Assembly: GCA_025655595.1 (NCBI GenBank)
Contig: JAHXIO010000011.1
Location: forward strand, 372,001-436,000
Length of the DNA: 64,000 nt
Direction: 5' to 3'
Source: Candidatus Thiodiazotropha sp. (ex Monitilora ramsayi)
GTDB lineage: Bacteria; Pseudomonadota; Gammaproteobacteria; Chromatiales; Chromatiaceae
Shown here: positions 50,411-58,555 of the stretch, piece after piece
How the letters are laid out: every line of letters starts with the position of its first letter
Numbering within the stretch: the first letter of the stretch is position 1
Program-made: the position numbers and the translations under genes
Notes under the pieces: generated by a model
Database searches by the model: none
What the model saw: only the letters and a program-made list of their open reading frames with translations
Told to the model about the DNA's origin: nothing

Positions 50411-51357
50411 CCCAGCTCCCGTGCGAACCTGTCGGTAGTCTCGATCAGTGCCTTTCGGATGCCGGGCTCCGTAGCCGAATGTCCGGCATCGGGAATCACC
50501 ATCAGTTCGCTCCCCGGCCATGCCTGATGCAGTTGCCAGGCGGAATCCATGGGACAGATCAGGTCATAGCGTCCCTGCACAAGTACACCGGGGATCCCAT
50601 TGAGTTTATGCGCATCCTCCAGCAACTGGTTGGGACGCAGAAAAGCGTGATTGACGAAGTAGTGGCTCTCGATGCGGGCCAGGCTCATCGCGGTTCGAGG
50701 CTGGGAAAAGAAGTCAACGACGGAGCTGTTGGTGTGAAGGCTGGAGGTTCTCCCCTCCCAGATCGACCAGGCTTTGGCCGCGGCCATTCGCTTCAACTCA
50801 TTATCTCCAGTCAGTCGACGGTGGTAGGCTTCAAGCAGATTGCCCCTCTCACTCGCTGGAATTGGTGCAAGGTACGCATCCCAATAGTCGGGAAAGACCC
50901 TGCTGGCGCCAGACTGATAGAACCAGTCAATTTCGGTATCTCGGCAGAGAAAGATCCCGCGCAGTACCATCCCGATCACCCGATCGGGGTGTCGTTGGGC
51001 ATAGGCCAGCGCCAATGTGGATCCCCAGGAACCGCCAAACAGCAACCAGCGATCGATGCCGAGTGTCTGACGAATCGCCTCGATATCGTTGACCAGATCC
51101 CAGGTGGTGTTGTTCTCAAGACTGGCATGAGGTGTTGAGCGACCACAGCCTCGCTGATCGAACAACACCACACGGTAGGCGTCAGGATCGAAAAACCGGC
51201 GATGATAGGGCTCACAACCGGCACCCGGGCCCCCGTGCAAAAAAAGGATTGGGATTCCTTCCGGGTTTCCCACCTGCTCGATATAGAGCTGATGCCCACC
51301 ATCCACACTCAGTTTCTGGGTGGTGTATGCCTCGATTGGAGGGTATAAATCTTTCAT
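50407..51357 (-). CDS. pip: Proline iminopeptidase
   Basis: Pip removes N-terminal proline from peptides. The 316-residue alpha/beta hydrolase shows LFLHGGPGAGCEPYHRRFFDP, the nucleophile elbow GGSWGSTLALAYAQRHP (Ser about 107), the catalytic Asp near VQGRYDLICP and the His in DAGHSATEPG. It is read together with dtd. No strong ribosome site is seen before the ATG. The divergent small RNA candidate begins about 90 bases upstream. Confidence 0.94.
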   Translation of the reverse strand: MKDLYPPIEAYTTQKLSVDGGHQLYIEQVGNPEGIPILFLHGGPGAGCEPYHRRFFDPDAYRVVLFDQRGCGRSTPHASLENNTTWDLVNDIEAIRQTLGIDRWLLFGGSWGSTLALAYAQRHPDRVIGMVLRGIFLCRDTEIDWFYQSGASRVFPDYWDAYLAPIPASERGNLLEAYHRRLTGDNELKRMAAAKAWSIWEGRTSSLHTNSSVVDFFSQPRTAMSLARIESHYFVNHAFLRPNQLLEDAHKLNGIPGVLVQGRYDLICPMDSAWQLHQAWPGSELMVIPDAGHSATEPGIRKALIETTDRFARELG

Positions 51358-51375
51358 TTTCAGTCACATATACCG

Positions 51376-51393
51376 TGTAGGAAAATTCCTACA
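51376..51393 (+). promoter_or_regulatory. GacA-box-like palindrome
   Basis: TGTAGG-AAAATT-CCTACA is an 18-base palindrome with a six-base spacer. The known GacA site upstream of Rsm small RNAs is TGTAAG-N6-CTTACA, so it differs by one symmetric base per half. It lies about 60 bases before the proposed start of the small RNA. A second dyad, GTGA-AAATTC-TCAC, follows at 51401-51414. Confidence 0.6.
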
Positions 51394-51446
51394 TTGATAG
51401 GTGAAAATTCTCACACCCGAGTTGTGAATTTTTGTGTAATCATTAA

Positions 51447-51577
51447 ATCGTCGTCATCAAGGACGTACCCCCAGGATCACATACGCACAGGAGGGCATCA
51501 GGGAAGATAAGCTTTGCCAACCAAGCCGACGACCATAAGCCCGACTGCATGGAATGCCGTCGGGCTTTTTCTTTTTG
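51447..51577 (+). ncRNA. Candidate RsmY/RsmZ-type CsrA-binding small RNA
   Basis: The 241-base pip-typA gap has no plus-strand gene but ends in a strong plus-strand terminator. The stretch from about 51447 holds GGA motifs as CAAGGACG (51458-51465), CAGGAT (51472-51477), CAGGAG (51488-51493) and CAGGGA (51499-51504), plus ATGGA in the terminator loop. The block ATCAAGGACG resembles RsmZ of pseudomonads. A near-consensus GacA box lies about 60 bases upstream, and TGTAAT (51435-51440) could be the -10 box. I infer an RNA that sequesters the translation regulator CsrA/RsmA. The 5' end is approximate. Confidence 0.6.
51538..51576 (+). terminator. Rho-independent terminator of the candidate small RNA
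   Basis: AGCCCGAC pairs with GTCGGGCT, then GCAT with ATGC, around a GGA triloop, followed by TTTTTCTTTTT. The T run is only on the plus strand, so it does not serve the minus-strand typA gene. Confidence 0.88.
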
Positions 51578-51598
51578 TATCTAAATTTGTCGGCTGTA

Positions 51599-53410
51599 TC
51601 AGCTTCGTGCGGCACGCTTGCGTTCGTGCTCCTTCAAGTACTTCTTTCGGATTCGGATCGCGCTCGGGGTCACCTCCACCAGTTCATCATCCTCGATAAA
51701 CTCCAATGCCTGCTCCAGACTATAGCGCAGGGGCGGCGTCAACATGATGGCGTCATCCTTACCTGCTGCGCGGATATTGGTCAGCTGTTTTCCTTTCAGC
51801 GGGTTGACCACCAGATCATTTTCACGTGCATGGATACCGACAATCTGTCCCTCGTAGACCTCGTCGCCCGGTTGCGAGAAGAGTCTGCCACGCTCCTGCA
51901 GATTGAACAGGGCGAAACCCAGCACCTTGCCCTGACCGTTGGAGATCAGCACGCCATTCTTTCGCGGCGCAATACCACCATGGGAGGCCGGTCCATAGTG
52001 GTCGAAAACATGATAGATCAGACCCGTACCCGAAGTGCTGGTCATGAATTCGGTCTGAAAACCGATCAGACCCCTGGACGGAATGATGTAATCGAGCCTT
52101 ACTCGCCCCTTACCGTCGGGCACCATATCCTTCAGATCCCCTTTTCTCTCACCCAGCGCCTCCATAATGGATCCCTGATGATTCTCCTCCACATCCACGG
52201 TCAACTGCTCGTAGGGCTCGCAGACCTCTCCATCGATCTCACGAAAGATCACCTCCGGCCGGGAAACCGCCAGCTCGAATCCCTCGCGACGCATCGACTC
52301 GATCAGCACCGAGAGATGCAGTTCACCGCGGCCGGAAACCTTGAACTTCTCCGGATCGGTGCCCTCCTCCACCCGTAGGGCCACATTGTGGATGAGCTCC
52401 CGCTCCAGGCGCTCCTTGAGCTGGCGGGAGGTGAGATACTTCCCCTCACGCCCGGCAAAGGGCGAGGTGTTGACTTGAAAGGTCATGGAGACGGTGGGCT
52501 CGTCCACACTCAGTGGCGGCATCGCCTCCACGTGTTCCGGATCACAAAGGGTATCCGACACATTAGGGGCCTCCAGGCCGGTAACGGCGATGATATCCCC
52601 TGCAGAGGCCTCCTCGACCTCAAAGCGCTCCAGTCCGAGATAGCCGTAGACCAGACCCACCTTCGCCCGCTGCTGTTCACCGTCATATTTGACGACAGTG
52701 ATTTGTTGGTTGGGGCGGATCTTGCCACGGGTTACGCGACCGACTGCGATGGCACCCACATAGCTGTTGTAGTCCAGATTCGACACCTGCATCTGAAATG
52801 GTGCCCCGGGATCCACCTCGGGCGCCGGACAGTGTTCAACGATGGTTTCGAACAGAGGCGTCATGTCACCAGCGCTGACATCGCTGTCGAGTCCGGCAAA
52901 GCCATTGATTGCCGATGCATATACGATAGGAAAATCGAGCTGCTCATCGGTGGCGCCCAACTGATCAAACAGCTCGAACACCTGGTCCACCACCCAATCG
53001 GGACGGGCCCCCGGCTTGTCGATCTTATTCACAACCACAATGGGACGCAGCCCGTGTTTGAAGGCCTTCTGGGTCACAAAGCGGGTTTGCGGCATCGGTC
53101 CCTCCTGGGCGTCTACCAGCAACAGTACCGAGTCGACCATGGACAGCACTCGCTCCACCTCTCCACCGAAATCGGCATGACCGGGAGTATCCACCACGTT
53201 GATGCGGTAATCCTTCCACCGGATAGCTGTGTTCTTTGACAGGATGGTGATGCCGCGCTCTTTCTCCTGATCGTTGGAGTCCATCACCCGCTCCACCACA
53301 CCAAAACGCTCACCCAGGGTGCCGGATTGCTTTAACAACTCATCCACCAATGTGGTCTTACCATGGTCGACGTGAGCAATGATTGCGATATTTCTGAGAG
53401 ACTGGATCAC
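51599..53410 (-). CDS. typA: Ribosome-associated GTPase TypA/BipA
   Basis: TypA is a translational GTPase that helps 50S assembly and growth under stress. The 603-residue protein shows G1 [16 protein letters not shown]3 [16 protein letters not shown] and G4 [18 protein letters not shown]-like domains and the TypA-specific C-terminal region ([32 protein letters not shown]) follow. The GTG at 53410 gives the family N-terminus [17 protein letters not shown]; a TTG five codons earlier is also open. Confidence 0.97.
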   Translation of the reverse strand: MIQSLRNIAIIAHVDHGKTTLVDELLKQSGTLGERFGVVERVMDSNDQEKERGITILSKNTAIRWKDYRINVVDTPGHADFGGEVERVLSMVDSVLLLVDAQEGPMPQTRFVTQKAFKHGLRPIVVVNKIDKPGARPDWVVDQVFELFDQLGATDEQLDFPIVYASAINGFAGLDSDVSAGDMTPLFETIVEHCPAPEVDPGAPFQMQVSNLDYNSYVGAIAVGRVTRGKIRPNQQITVVKYDGEQQRAKVGLVYGYLGLERFEVEEASAGDIIAVTGLEAPNVSDTLCDPEHVEAMPPLSVDEPTVSMTFQVNTSPFAGREGKYLTSRQLKERLERELIHNVALRVEEGTDPEKFKVSGRGELHLSVLIESMRREGFELAVSRPEVIFREIDGEVCEPYEQLTVDVEENHQGSIMEALGERKGDLKDMVPDGKGRVRLDYIIPSRGLIGFQTEFMTSTSGTGLIYHVFDHYGPASHGGIAPRKNGVLISNGQGKVLGFALFNLQERGRLFSQPGDEVYEGQIVGIHARENDLVVNPLKGKQLTNIRAAGKDDAIMLTPPLRYSLEQALEFIEDDELVEVTPSAIRIRKKYLKEHERKRAARS

Positions 53411-53531
53411 GGGGATATCCTGCAAATTAAGGAGCGCGGATTATACCTAGTTGGGGATAATTGTCCGTTATATTTTAAAATCATAGTTTCAACATAGAGT
53501 TAGCAAGGTTTCGTAGAATCATTAAGACAAA

Positions 53532-53591
53532 TTATCGACAAGCCCTTTTCATTAAAAATAATTATTGCTTACCCACAATTACTGTGGATAA
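53532..53591. promoter_or_regulatory. Cluster of DnaA-box-like sequences
   Basis: TTATCGACA (53532-53540) and TTACCCACA (53569-53577) each differ from the DnaA consensus TTATCCACA by one base. TGTGGATAA (53583-53591) is the exact complement of the consensus. The flanks are AT-rich. Confidence 0.4.
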
Positions 53592-53832
53592 CTCTGTTGA
53601 AAACCCTGTGAAACCGGTGCCTGGACCGCATGTTCCTTGTATTTTCATTAAATTGTAAAAAAAATGGCCAATTTGTATTTTTTCTAAAAAAACATAATGT
53701 TAGGTACCATACAAAGGAATAGCAGAGGGGAGATTATTGAACCAATGGCGGTTTCCATTGAGGCAAAAACCGGCTGTGCATAGGATCATCTGAAATCACA
53801 CTCACTTAAGCCATACCGGTAACCGATGTCAG

Positions 53833-53866
53833 AGGGAAAAGCCCCATAAGTTTATAGCTTTTCCCT
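53833..53866. repeat. Perfect inverted repeat in the leader of the Bat operon
   Basis: AGGGAAAAGC and GCTTTTCCCT are separated by 14 bases. No T run follows on either strand, so it is more likely a regulatory hairpin or operator than a terminator. Confidence 0.45.
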
Positions 53867-54035
53867 AATAGTCAAATACACCGGTCTACTTCTACTGCTT
53901 GCACTCACCAGCAATTAGCGACAGGATAGATGGTTATTGGCGGTATATGCACCCGATAAAGCCGGGGCTCTCCCTACGGGGGAACACCCGAGTACCGCAA
54001 CAATCAACAGTCACCTTGAAGAAGTGAAGCAGTAT

Positions 54036-54992
54036 ATGAATCCCTCCGTTCTCGATTCCCTGCGCGCGCACCTGGCATCCCGGGTTATCGGTCAGACCAG
54101 CTTTATCGACAGCATGCTGATCTGCTTGCTGAGTGATGGCCACCTCCTCATCGAGGGTCTGCCCGGTCTGGCGAAAACCACAGCGGTCAAGGCCCTGGCG
54201 GAGGCCATAGAAGGCGATTTCCACCGCATTCAGTTCACACCGGACCTGCTGCCCTCTGACCTCATCGGCACAGACATCTATCGCCACGAAAAAGGCGATT
54301 TTGAATTTCGTGCCGGCCCCCTCTTCCATAACATCCTGCTGGCGGACGAAGTCAACCGCGCCCCCGCCAAGGTCCAGTCGGCCCTGCTGGAGTCGATGGG
54401 TGAGCAACAGATCACCGTGGGCCAGACCACCTATCCACTGCCTGCGTTTTTCATGGTACTGGCGACCCAAAACCCGGTAGAGCAGGAGGGTACCTACCAT
54501 CTCCCGGAGGCCCAGCTTGACCGTTTTCTAATGCAGGCCAATGTGGACTACCCGAATCGCAGTGAGGAGTTGCAGATACTGGAGCTGGACAGCGCTCTAC
54601 AGAAAGAGAAGCCTACGCCACCGAAGAAACCGCTGACACAGAAGCAGCTCTTCTCCATCCGCAAGGACGTGGCGGAACTCTATCTGGACCCCAAACTCAA
54701 CAGCTATATCGTTGACCTGGTGCAGGCGAGCCGAAATCCTCAGGCCTATGACAAGGATCTGGCCCGCTGGTGTCGCTTCGGGGCCTCACCCCGGGCCAGT
54801 ATCGCATTGGCCCGATGCGCCCGCGCCCGCGCCTGGCTTGATGGTGAAGAGTTTGTCGCCCCACACCATATCCAGGCAGTCGCACCCGCAATCCTGCGAC
54901 ATCGCATCCTGTTGACTTTCGAGGCAGAGGCTGAGGGCATCACCACCGACAACTTTCTTTCTCGCCTTTTGGATCTGGTCGCAATTCCATAG
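54036..54992 (+). CDS. MoxR-family AAA+ ATPase
   Basis: 318 residues from the ATG at 54036, giving the usual MoxR start MNPSVLDSLRAHLASRVIGQ. Walker A is GLPGLAKTT, Walker B ILLADEVNRAPAKVQSALLE, and sensor 1 LATQNPVEQEGTYHLPEAQLDRF. MoxR ATPases act as chaperones that remodel or activate partner VWA proteins, and two VWA genes follow in this operon. The stop TAG is followed by GCCCGTTAACGC, resembling the end of the MITE in the his cluster. Confidence 0.95.
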   Translation: MNPSVLDSLRAHLASRVIGQTSFIDSMLICLLSDGHLLIEGLPGLAKTTAVKALAEAIEGDFHRIQFTPDLLPSDLIGTDIYRHEKGDFEFRAGPLFHNILLADEVNRAPAKVQSALLESMGEQQITVGQTTYPLPAFFMVLATQNPVEQEGTYHLPEAQLDRFLMQANVDYPNRSEELQILELDSALQKEKPTPPKKPLTQKQLFSIRKDVAELYLDPKLNSYIVDLVQASRNPQAYDKDLARWCRFGASPRASIALARCARARAWLDGEEFVAPHHIQAVAPAILRHRILLTFEAEAEGITTDNFLSRLLDLVAIP

Positions 54993-55101
54993 GCCCGTTA
55001 ACGCTATGCGGAAACCCATCGGCGAAGAAGATTTATTGTGCGGTACAACGTACGGTGAACATCATGCACTTAATCGTGCAGGATGAATGTGATACAGAGT
55101 C

Positions 55102-56013
55102 ATGAGCCTCTTTCCCCACATTGATGATCTACTGGAGCTACGGCATCAGGCCCATACCCTGGGCCTCGCTTCCCACCATCTGGTCAACTCCAGTTTCAGC
55201 GGCCTCTATGCCTCCGTATTCCGCGGCACCGGCCTCGATTTCGAAGAGGTCCGCGAATACCGTGAAGGGGACGATATCCGCAATATGGAGTGGAACGTCA
55301 CTGCACGCACCAATGTCCCTCACCTGAAGATCTTTCGCGAGGAGCGGGAGCGCAGTGTCGTGCTCTGCGTGGACCGGGGCCCCCACATGAGTTTTGGCAC
55401 CCAGGGTACATTTAAATCCGTGCAGGCGGCTAAGGCGGCGGCACTACTGGGTTGGGCCGCTTCACGTCTACATGACCGGGTTGGCGGCATGCTGTTTGGG
55501 GATACCGAACAGGGGATGCAGTATTTCCGCCCTACCAAAGACCGTCGCGCACTCTGGCGATTGCTCCACGCCTTGACCCAGGAAGGAAATACACGACAAC
55601 CCTCTGTCGACTGCCTCTCTGAGGCACTGCAGCGGGCCGACCGGGGTACCGCCACCGGCGCATTGATTTTCGTCATCGCAGATATGAACAGGGAGATATT
55701 GGGGCTCGAACAGACCCTGGGCCGCCTCTGCCAACACCACACCCTGGTCCTGGTGCCGGTGGATGACCCCGCTGATCAGACACTGCCGGAGATGGGCCGG
55801 GTTACCTTTGTCGGTCCCGATGGCGAGGCTATGGAGATCGATACTGATAACCGGCAGGCGAGGGAAAGCTACACACTGGCATGGAGAGAGCGCCGAAAGC
55901 TCCTGACAGGCCTCTCCAGCCGTTTGGGTATTCCACTGATGCCGGTATCGACCAATGAAGAGATCCATATGGCGCTGACCCACGGTCTGGCCCGACATTT
56001 CGGCAGGCGTTAA
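55102..56013 (+). CDS. DUF58 domain protein (Bat operon)
   Basis: 303 residues with the DUF58 motif FEEVREYREGDDIRNMEWNVTART near residue 45 and a VWA-like core after it (VVLCVDRGPHMSFGTQG). No membrane helix is present, so it is cytosolic or membrane-associated. DUF58 proteins nearly always sit beside moxR and VWA genes. The exact biochemical role is not established. It starts 109 bases after moxR. Confidence 0.93.
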   Translation: MSLFPHIDDLLELRHQAHTLGLASHHLVNSSFSGLYASVFRGTGLDFEEVREYREGDDIRNMEWNVTARTNVPHLKIFREERERSVVLCVDRGPHMSFGTQGTFKSVQAAKAAALLGWAASRLHDRVGGMLFGDTEQGMQYFRPTKDRRALWRLLHALTQEGNTRQPSVDCLSEALQRADRGTATGALIFVIADMNREILGLEQTLGRLCQHHTLVLVPVDDPADQTLPEMGRVTFVGPDGEAMEIDTDNRQARESYTLAWRERRKLLTGLSSRLGIPLMPVSTNEEIHMALTHGLARHFGRR

Positions 56014-56018
56014 CGGTT

Positions 56019-56498
56019 ATGGATGGGATACGAGATATCCGTGGTATCGATCCTGCCCCTTGGTGGCCGCCAGCTCCCGGCTGGTGGCTGATTCTCGTCG
56101 CCCTGCTGTTGATGGCGTTAATGATTTGGTGGTTGATCAGGCGGCGGCGCCTCTATCCCCTGGGGCGATGGCAACGTGACGCAAGGCAACAATTACTGAA
56201 ACTGCGCAAAAGGGTCAGTCAGGAGCCAGCCAAACGGATCGCAGGCGAACTCTCCGAACTGCTCAGACGAATCGCTATCGCTCGATGCGGGCGTGAACAG
56301 ACAGCAGCCCTGACCGGTGAAATGTGGCTTGACTGGCTGCAGACGAATGACTCCACCGGCTTTCCGTGGCGCAACAAGGGGCAACTGTTACTGGAACTCC
56401 CCTACGCGCCCCCCGGGCATGACACCGATTCGACCCTACTGGCTGAATTAATCGATGCCGCCGTGCATTGGGTCAGTGAAGAGGCCTGTCATGTTTGA
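56019..56498 (+). CDS. DUF4381 domain membrane protein (Bat operon)
   Basis: 159 residues. The N-terminus IRDIRGIDPAPWWPPAPGWW with one membrane helix (LILVALLLMALMIWWLI) and the segment ELSELLRRIAIARCGREQTAALTGEMWLDWL are typical of DUF4381. It begins five bases after the DUF58 gene and overlaps the next gene by eight bases, so the three are coupled. It probably anchors the Bat complex to the inner membrane. Confidence 0.9.
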   Translation: MDGIRDIRGIDPAPWWPPAPGWWLILVALLLMALMIWWLIRRRRLYPLGRWQRDARQQLLKLRKRVSQEPAKRIAGELSELLRRIAIARCGREQTAALTGEMWLDWLQTNDSTGFPWRNKGQLLLELPYAPPGHDTDSTLLAELIDAAVHWVSEEACHV

Positions 56499-57537
56499 GT
56501 TTCACTGGCCGTGGATGGCACTACTACTGGTTCTGCCCCTCCTGATCAGGCTTTTCTGGTCACGGCCTGCCGGTGAGCAACACAGGTCTGTCGAGGGTAT
56601 GCAGACCACCCTCCTGCATCCGTCGCTTTCTCATCTCAGCGAAGCATTCGAGACCCGCAGTCCCAAAAAACCTTTCAGCAGGCGTCTGCATACCTGGCTG
56701 CTCTATCTCCTTTGGGCTCTGCTGGTAACGGGATTGATGCGTCCCCAGTGGCTCGAACCTCATACCGAGAACCGTACAGCGGGTTATGACCTGATGTTGG
56801 CGGTCGACACATCACGCTCCATGACAGCACTCGACTTCACCTTAGACGACAAGCAGGTGAGCCGTATGCAGGTCGTTAAAGGTGTCGTAAGCAAGTTCAT
56901 TCAGGCACGCCGCGGCGACCGTGTGGGACTGGTCATCTTCGGCAGCAAGGCCTTCGTTCTCTCACCGCTCACCTTCGATATCAATGCAGTCGACAAACTG
57001 CTGAATGAGCTGGTCCCAGCCATTGCCGGACCGGCTACCGCCATGGGTGATGCCATGGGTCTCGGAGTGAAAAAACTCAGAGAACGTCCTGAAGGTTCCC
57101 GCGTACTCATCCTGGTGACCGACGGTAAAAATGAAGGTGGCGTCATCCCCCCGCTCAAGGCGGCGGAACTTGCCGATCGTGAAGGAATCAGGATCTATAC
57201 GATCGGTGTTGGCAGTAACGAAAAGCGGGTCAAAATACTCGATCCCGAGATGCGGCACTACATCTGGGCAGAGGGCCTGGGATTTGACGAAGAGACCTTG
57301 AAGGAAATTGCACAAACCACTGGAGGTGCCTACTTCCGCGCCACTGACACCGAGGCCTTGGAAAAAATCTACCAGCGTATCGATGAACTGGAAAAGACTG
57401 AAGCGGAGGCACGCACCGTATTCATCCCCCGCCCGCTCTACCAGTGGCCCCTCTCGCTCGCTCTACTCTGCCTGCTGGTGCTCGGCCTCTACCCGGAGGG
57501 CCGTCAACGCAGCCTAAGGGGGGGCGGCTATGCCTGA
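56491..57537 (+). CDS. VWA-domain membrane protein (BatA-like)
   Basis: 348 residues from the ATG at 56491. Two N-terminal helices (WPWMALLLVLPLLIRLFW and WLLYLLWALLVTGLM) lead into a VWA domain (about 90-300) and a C-terminal helix (LYQWPLSLALLCLLVLGLY). The metal-ion-dependent adhesion site is complete: DTSRSM, then Thr in GPATAMGDAM and Asp in VTDGKNEGG. It overlaps both neighbours by eight bases. Likely a client of the MoxR ATPase. Confidence 0.94.
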   Translation: MFEFHWPWMALLLVLPLLIRLFWSRPAGEQHRSVEGMQTTLLHPSLSHLSEAFETRSPKKPFSRRLHTWLLYLLWALLVTGLMRPQWLEPHTENRTAGYDLMLAVDTSRSMTALDFTLDDKQVSRMQVVKGVVSKFIQARRGDRVGLVIFGSKAFVLSPLTFDINAVDKLLNELVPAIAGPATAMGDAMGLGVKKLRERPEGSRVLILVTDGKNEGGVIPPLKAAELADREGIRIYTIGVGSNEKRVKILDPEMRHYIWAEGLGFDEETLKEIAQTTGGAYFRATDTEALEKIYQRIDELEKTEAEARTVFIPRPLYQWPLSLALLCLLVLGLYPEGRQRSLRGGGYA

Positions 57538-58555
57538 TACCGGCTTTCACTTTGCCCGCCCTGAATGGCTTTTGGCATTGCTGGGACTGATTCCTGTCCT
57601 GGCCTGGTTGATTTTCAGTGTGGTGAGGCCGCGCAAGGGACCCATTCACCGCTATGCCGATGAGCATCTGTTGCCCCATCTTACCGGGGTCAGAGAGTTG
57701 GACGTCAACGAACGCTGGAACCGCTACTCCCGCTGGTCGTTTTTATGGATCCTGTTGGTTCTGGCCATTGCCGGGCCACGCTGGGATTTCACCGACATCG
57801 AAGCCTTTGCACCGGCTAACGACCTGGTGATCCTGATGGATATCTCACGATCCATGAATGTGTCCGATGTAGCGCCTTCGCGATTGGCCCGCGCCAGACA
57901 GGAGGTACAGGACCTGGTGCAACTCAACCGGGAATTACGCATCGGGATGATCGCCTTTGCCTCCGTTCCCCTGGTGATATCACCGATCACAGAGGACAGC
58001 CAAAGCCTGCTCAATGCCCTGCCGGCGGTAACAACCGATCTGGCCAATCTCAAAGGCAGTCGATTAAAGGCCGCACTGGAGAGGGCAGGCCAACTGCTCG
58101 GAAGCGGGGATGACGAAACCGGGCGAACGATCCTCCTGATCAGCGATGGGGACTTCGATGAACCCGGACTGACCGGTGTCATCAGGCAGTTGGCTGAACA
58201 GGGTATCAAATTACACACACTCGGCATCGGCACGACGGGAGGGGGACCTGTCCCTGCGCAAGCGGGCCAGAGTGGCCTGATGCGCGAACCCAATGGCAAA
58301 ATCATAGAGTCGCGGCTCAACGAGACCATTCTGAAGCAGTTGGCGGAGGCAGGTGGTGGACGTTATCTGCTGGCCGATTTTCGTGACCAGGACAGCCGCG
58401 CCATCCTTAAACTGGCTGCGGGAGACATTGGCAGACCCACAGCCACCCAGGAGAAAACACGGGTCTGGAATGAGCGTTTCTATTGGTTACTGCTACCGCT
58501 TCTGCTCCTTCTCCTGCCTCGCTTCCGACAGTACCGAGGGGCATCACAAGGATGA
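57530..58555 (+). CDS. VWA-domain membrane protein (BatB-like)
   Basis: 341 residues with an N-terminal helix (WLLALLGLIPVLAWLIFSVV), a second helix (RWSFLWILLVLAIAGPRW), a VWA domain with MDISRSMN and ISDGDFDEPG, and a short C-terminal helix. It is related to the preceding protein but clearly diverged, so the pair arose by an old duplication. It overlaps the next gene by ATGA. Confidence 0.93.
   Translation: MPDTGFHFARPEWLLALLGLIPVLAWLIFSVVRPRKGPIHRYADEHLLPHLTGVRELDVNERWNRYSRWSFLWILLVLAIAGPRWDFTDIEAFAPANDLVILMDISRSMNVSDVAPSRLARARQEVQDLVQLNRELRIGMIAFASVPLVISPITEDSQSLLNALPAVTTDLANLKGSRLKAALERAGQLLGSGDDETGRTILLISDGDFDEPGLTGVIRQLAEQGIKLHTLGIGTTGGGPVPAQAGQSGLMREPNGKIIESRLNETILKQLAEAGGGRYLLADFRDQDSRAILKLAAGDIGRPTATQEKTRVWNERFYWLLLPLLLLLLPRFRQYRGASQG

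Larger units (their letters stand above)
53411..54035. other. Long intergenic region upstream of typA and the Bat operon
   Basis: About 625 bases with no supported gene. The left part is AT-rich with three DnaA-box-like sequences (53532-53591) and a long A/T run near 53640-53700. The right part holds a perfect 10-base inverted repeat (53833-53866). The open frame before the moxR ATG could be an N-terminal extension from TTG 53937, but it does not match the family. Confidence 0.5.

Noticed and set aside
51401-51414. GTGA-AAATTC-TCAC next to the GacA-like box, considered as a third CRP site
   Set aside because: Spacing fits, but flanks differ from the two identical operators and it overlaps the small RNA control region, so I do not call it a CRP site, only note it.
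53532-53700. Chromosomal replication origin
   Set aside because: Only one perfect DnaA box and none of the usual origin neighbours (dnaA, dnaN, mnmG, rpmH) are in the window; kept only as a DnaA-box cluster.
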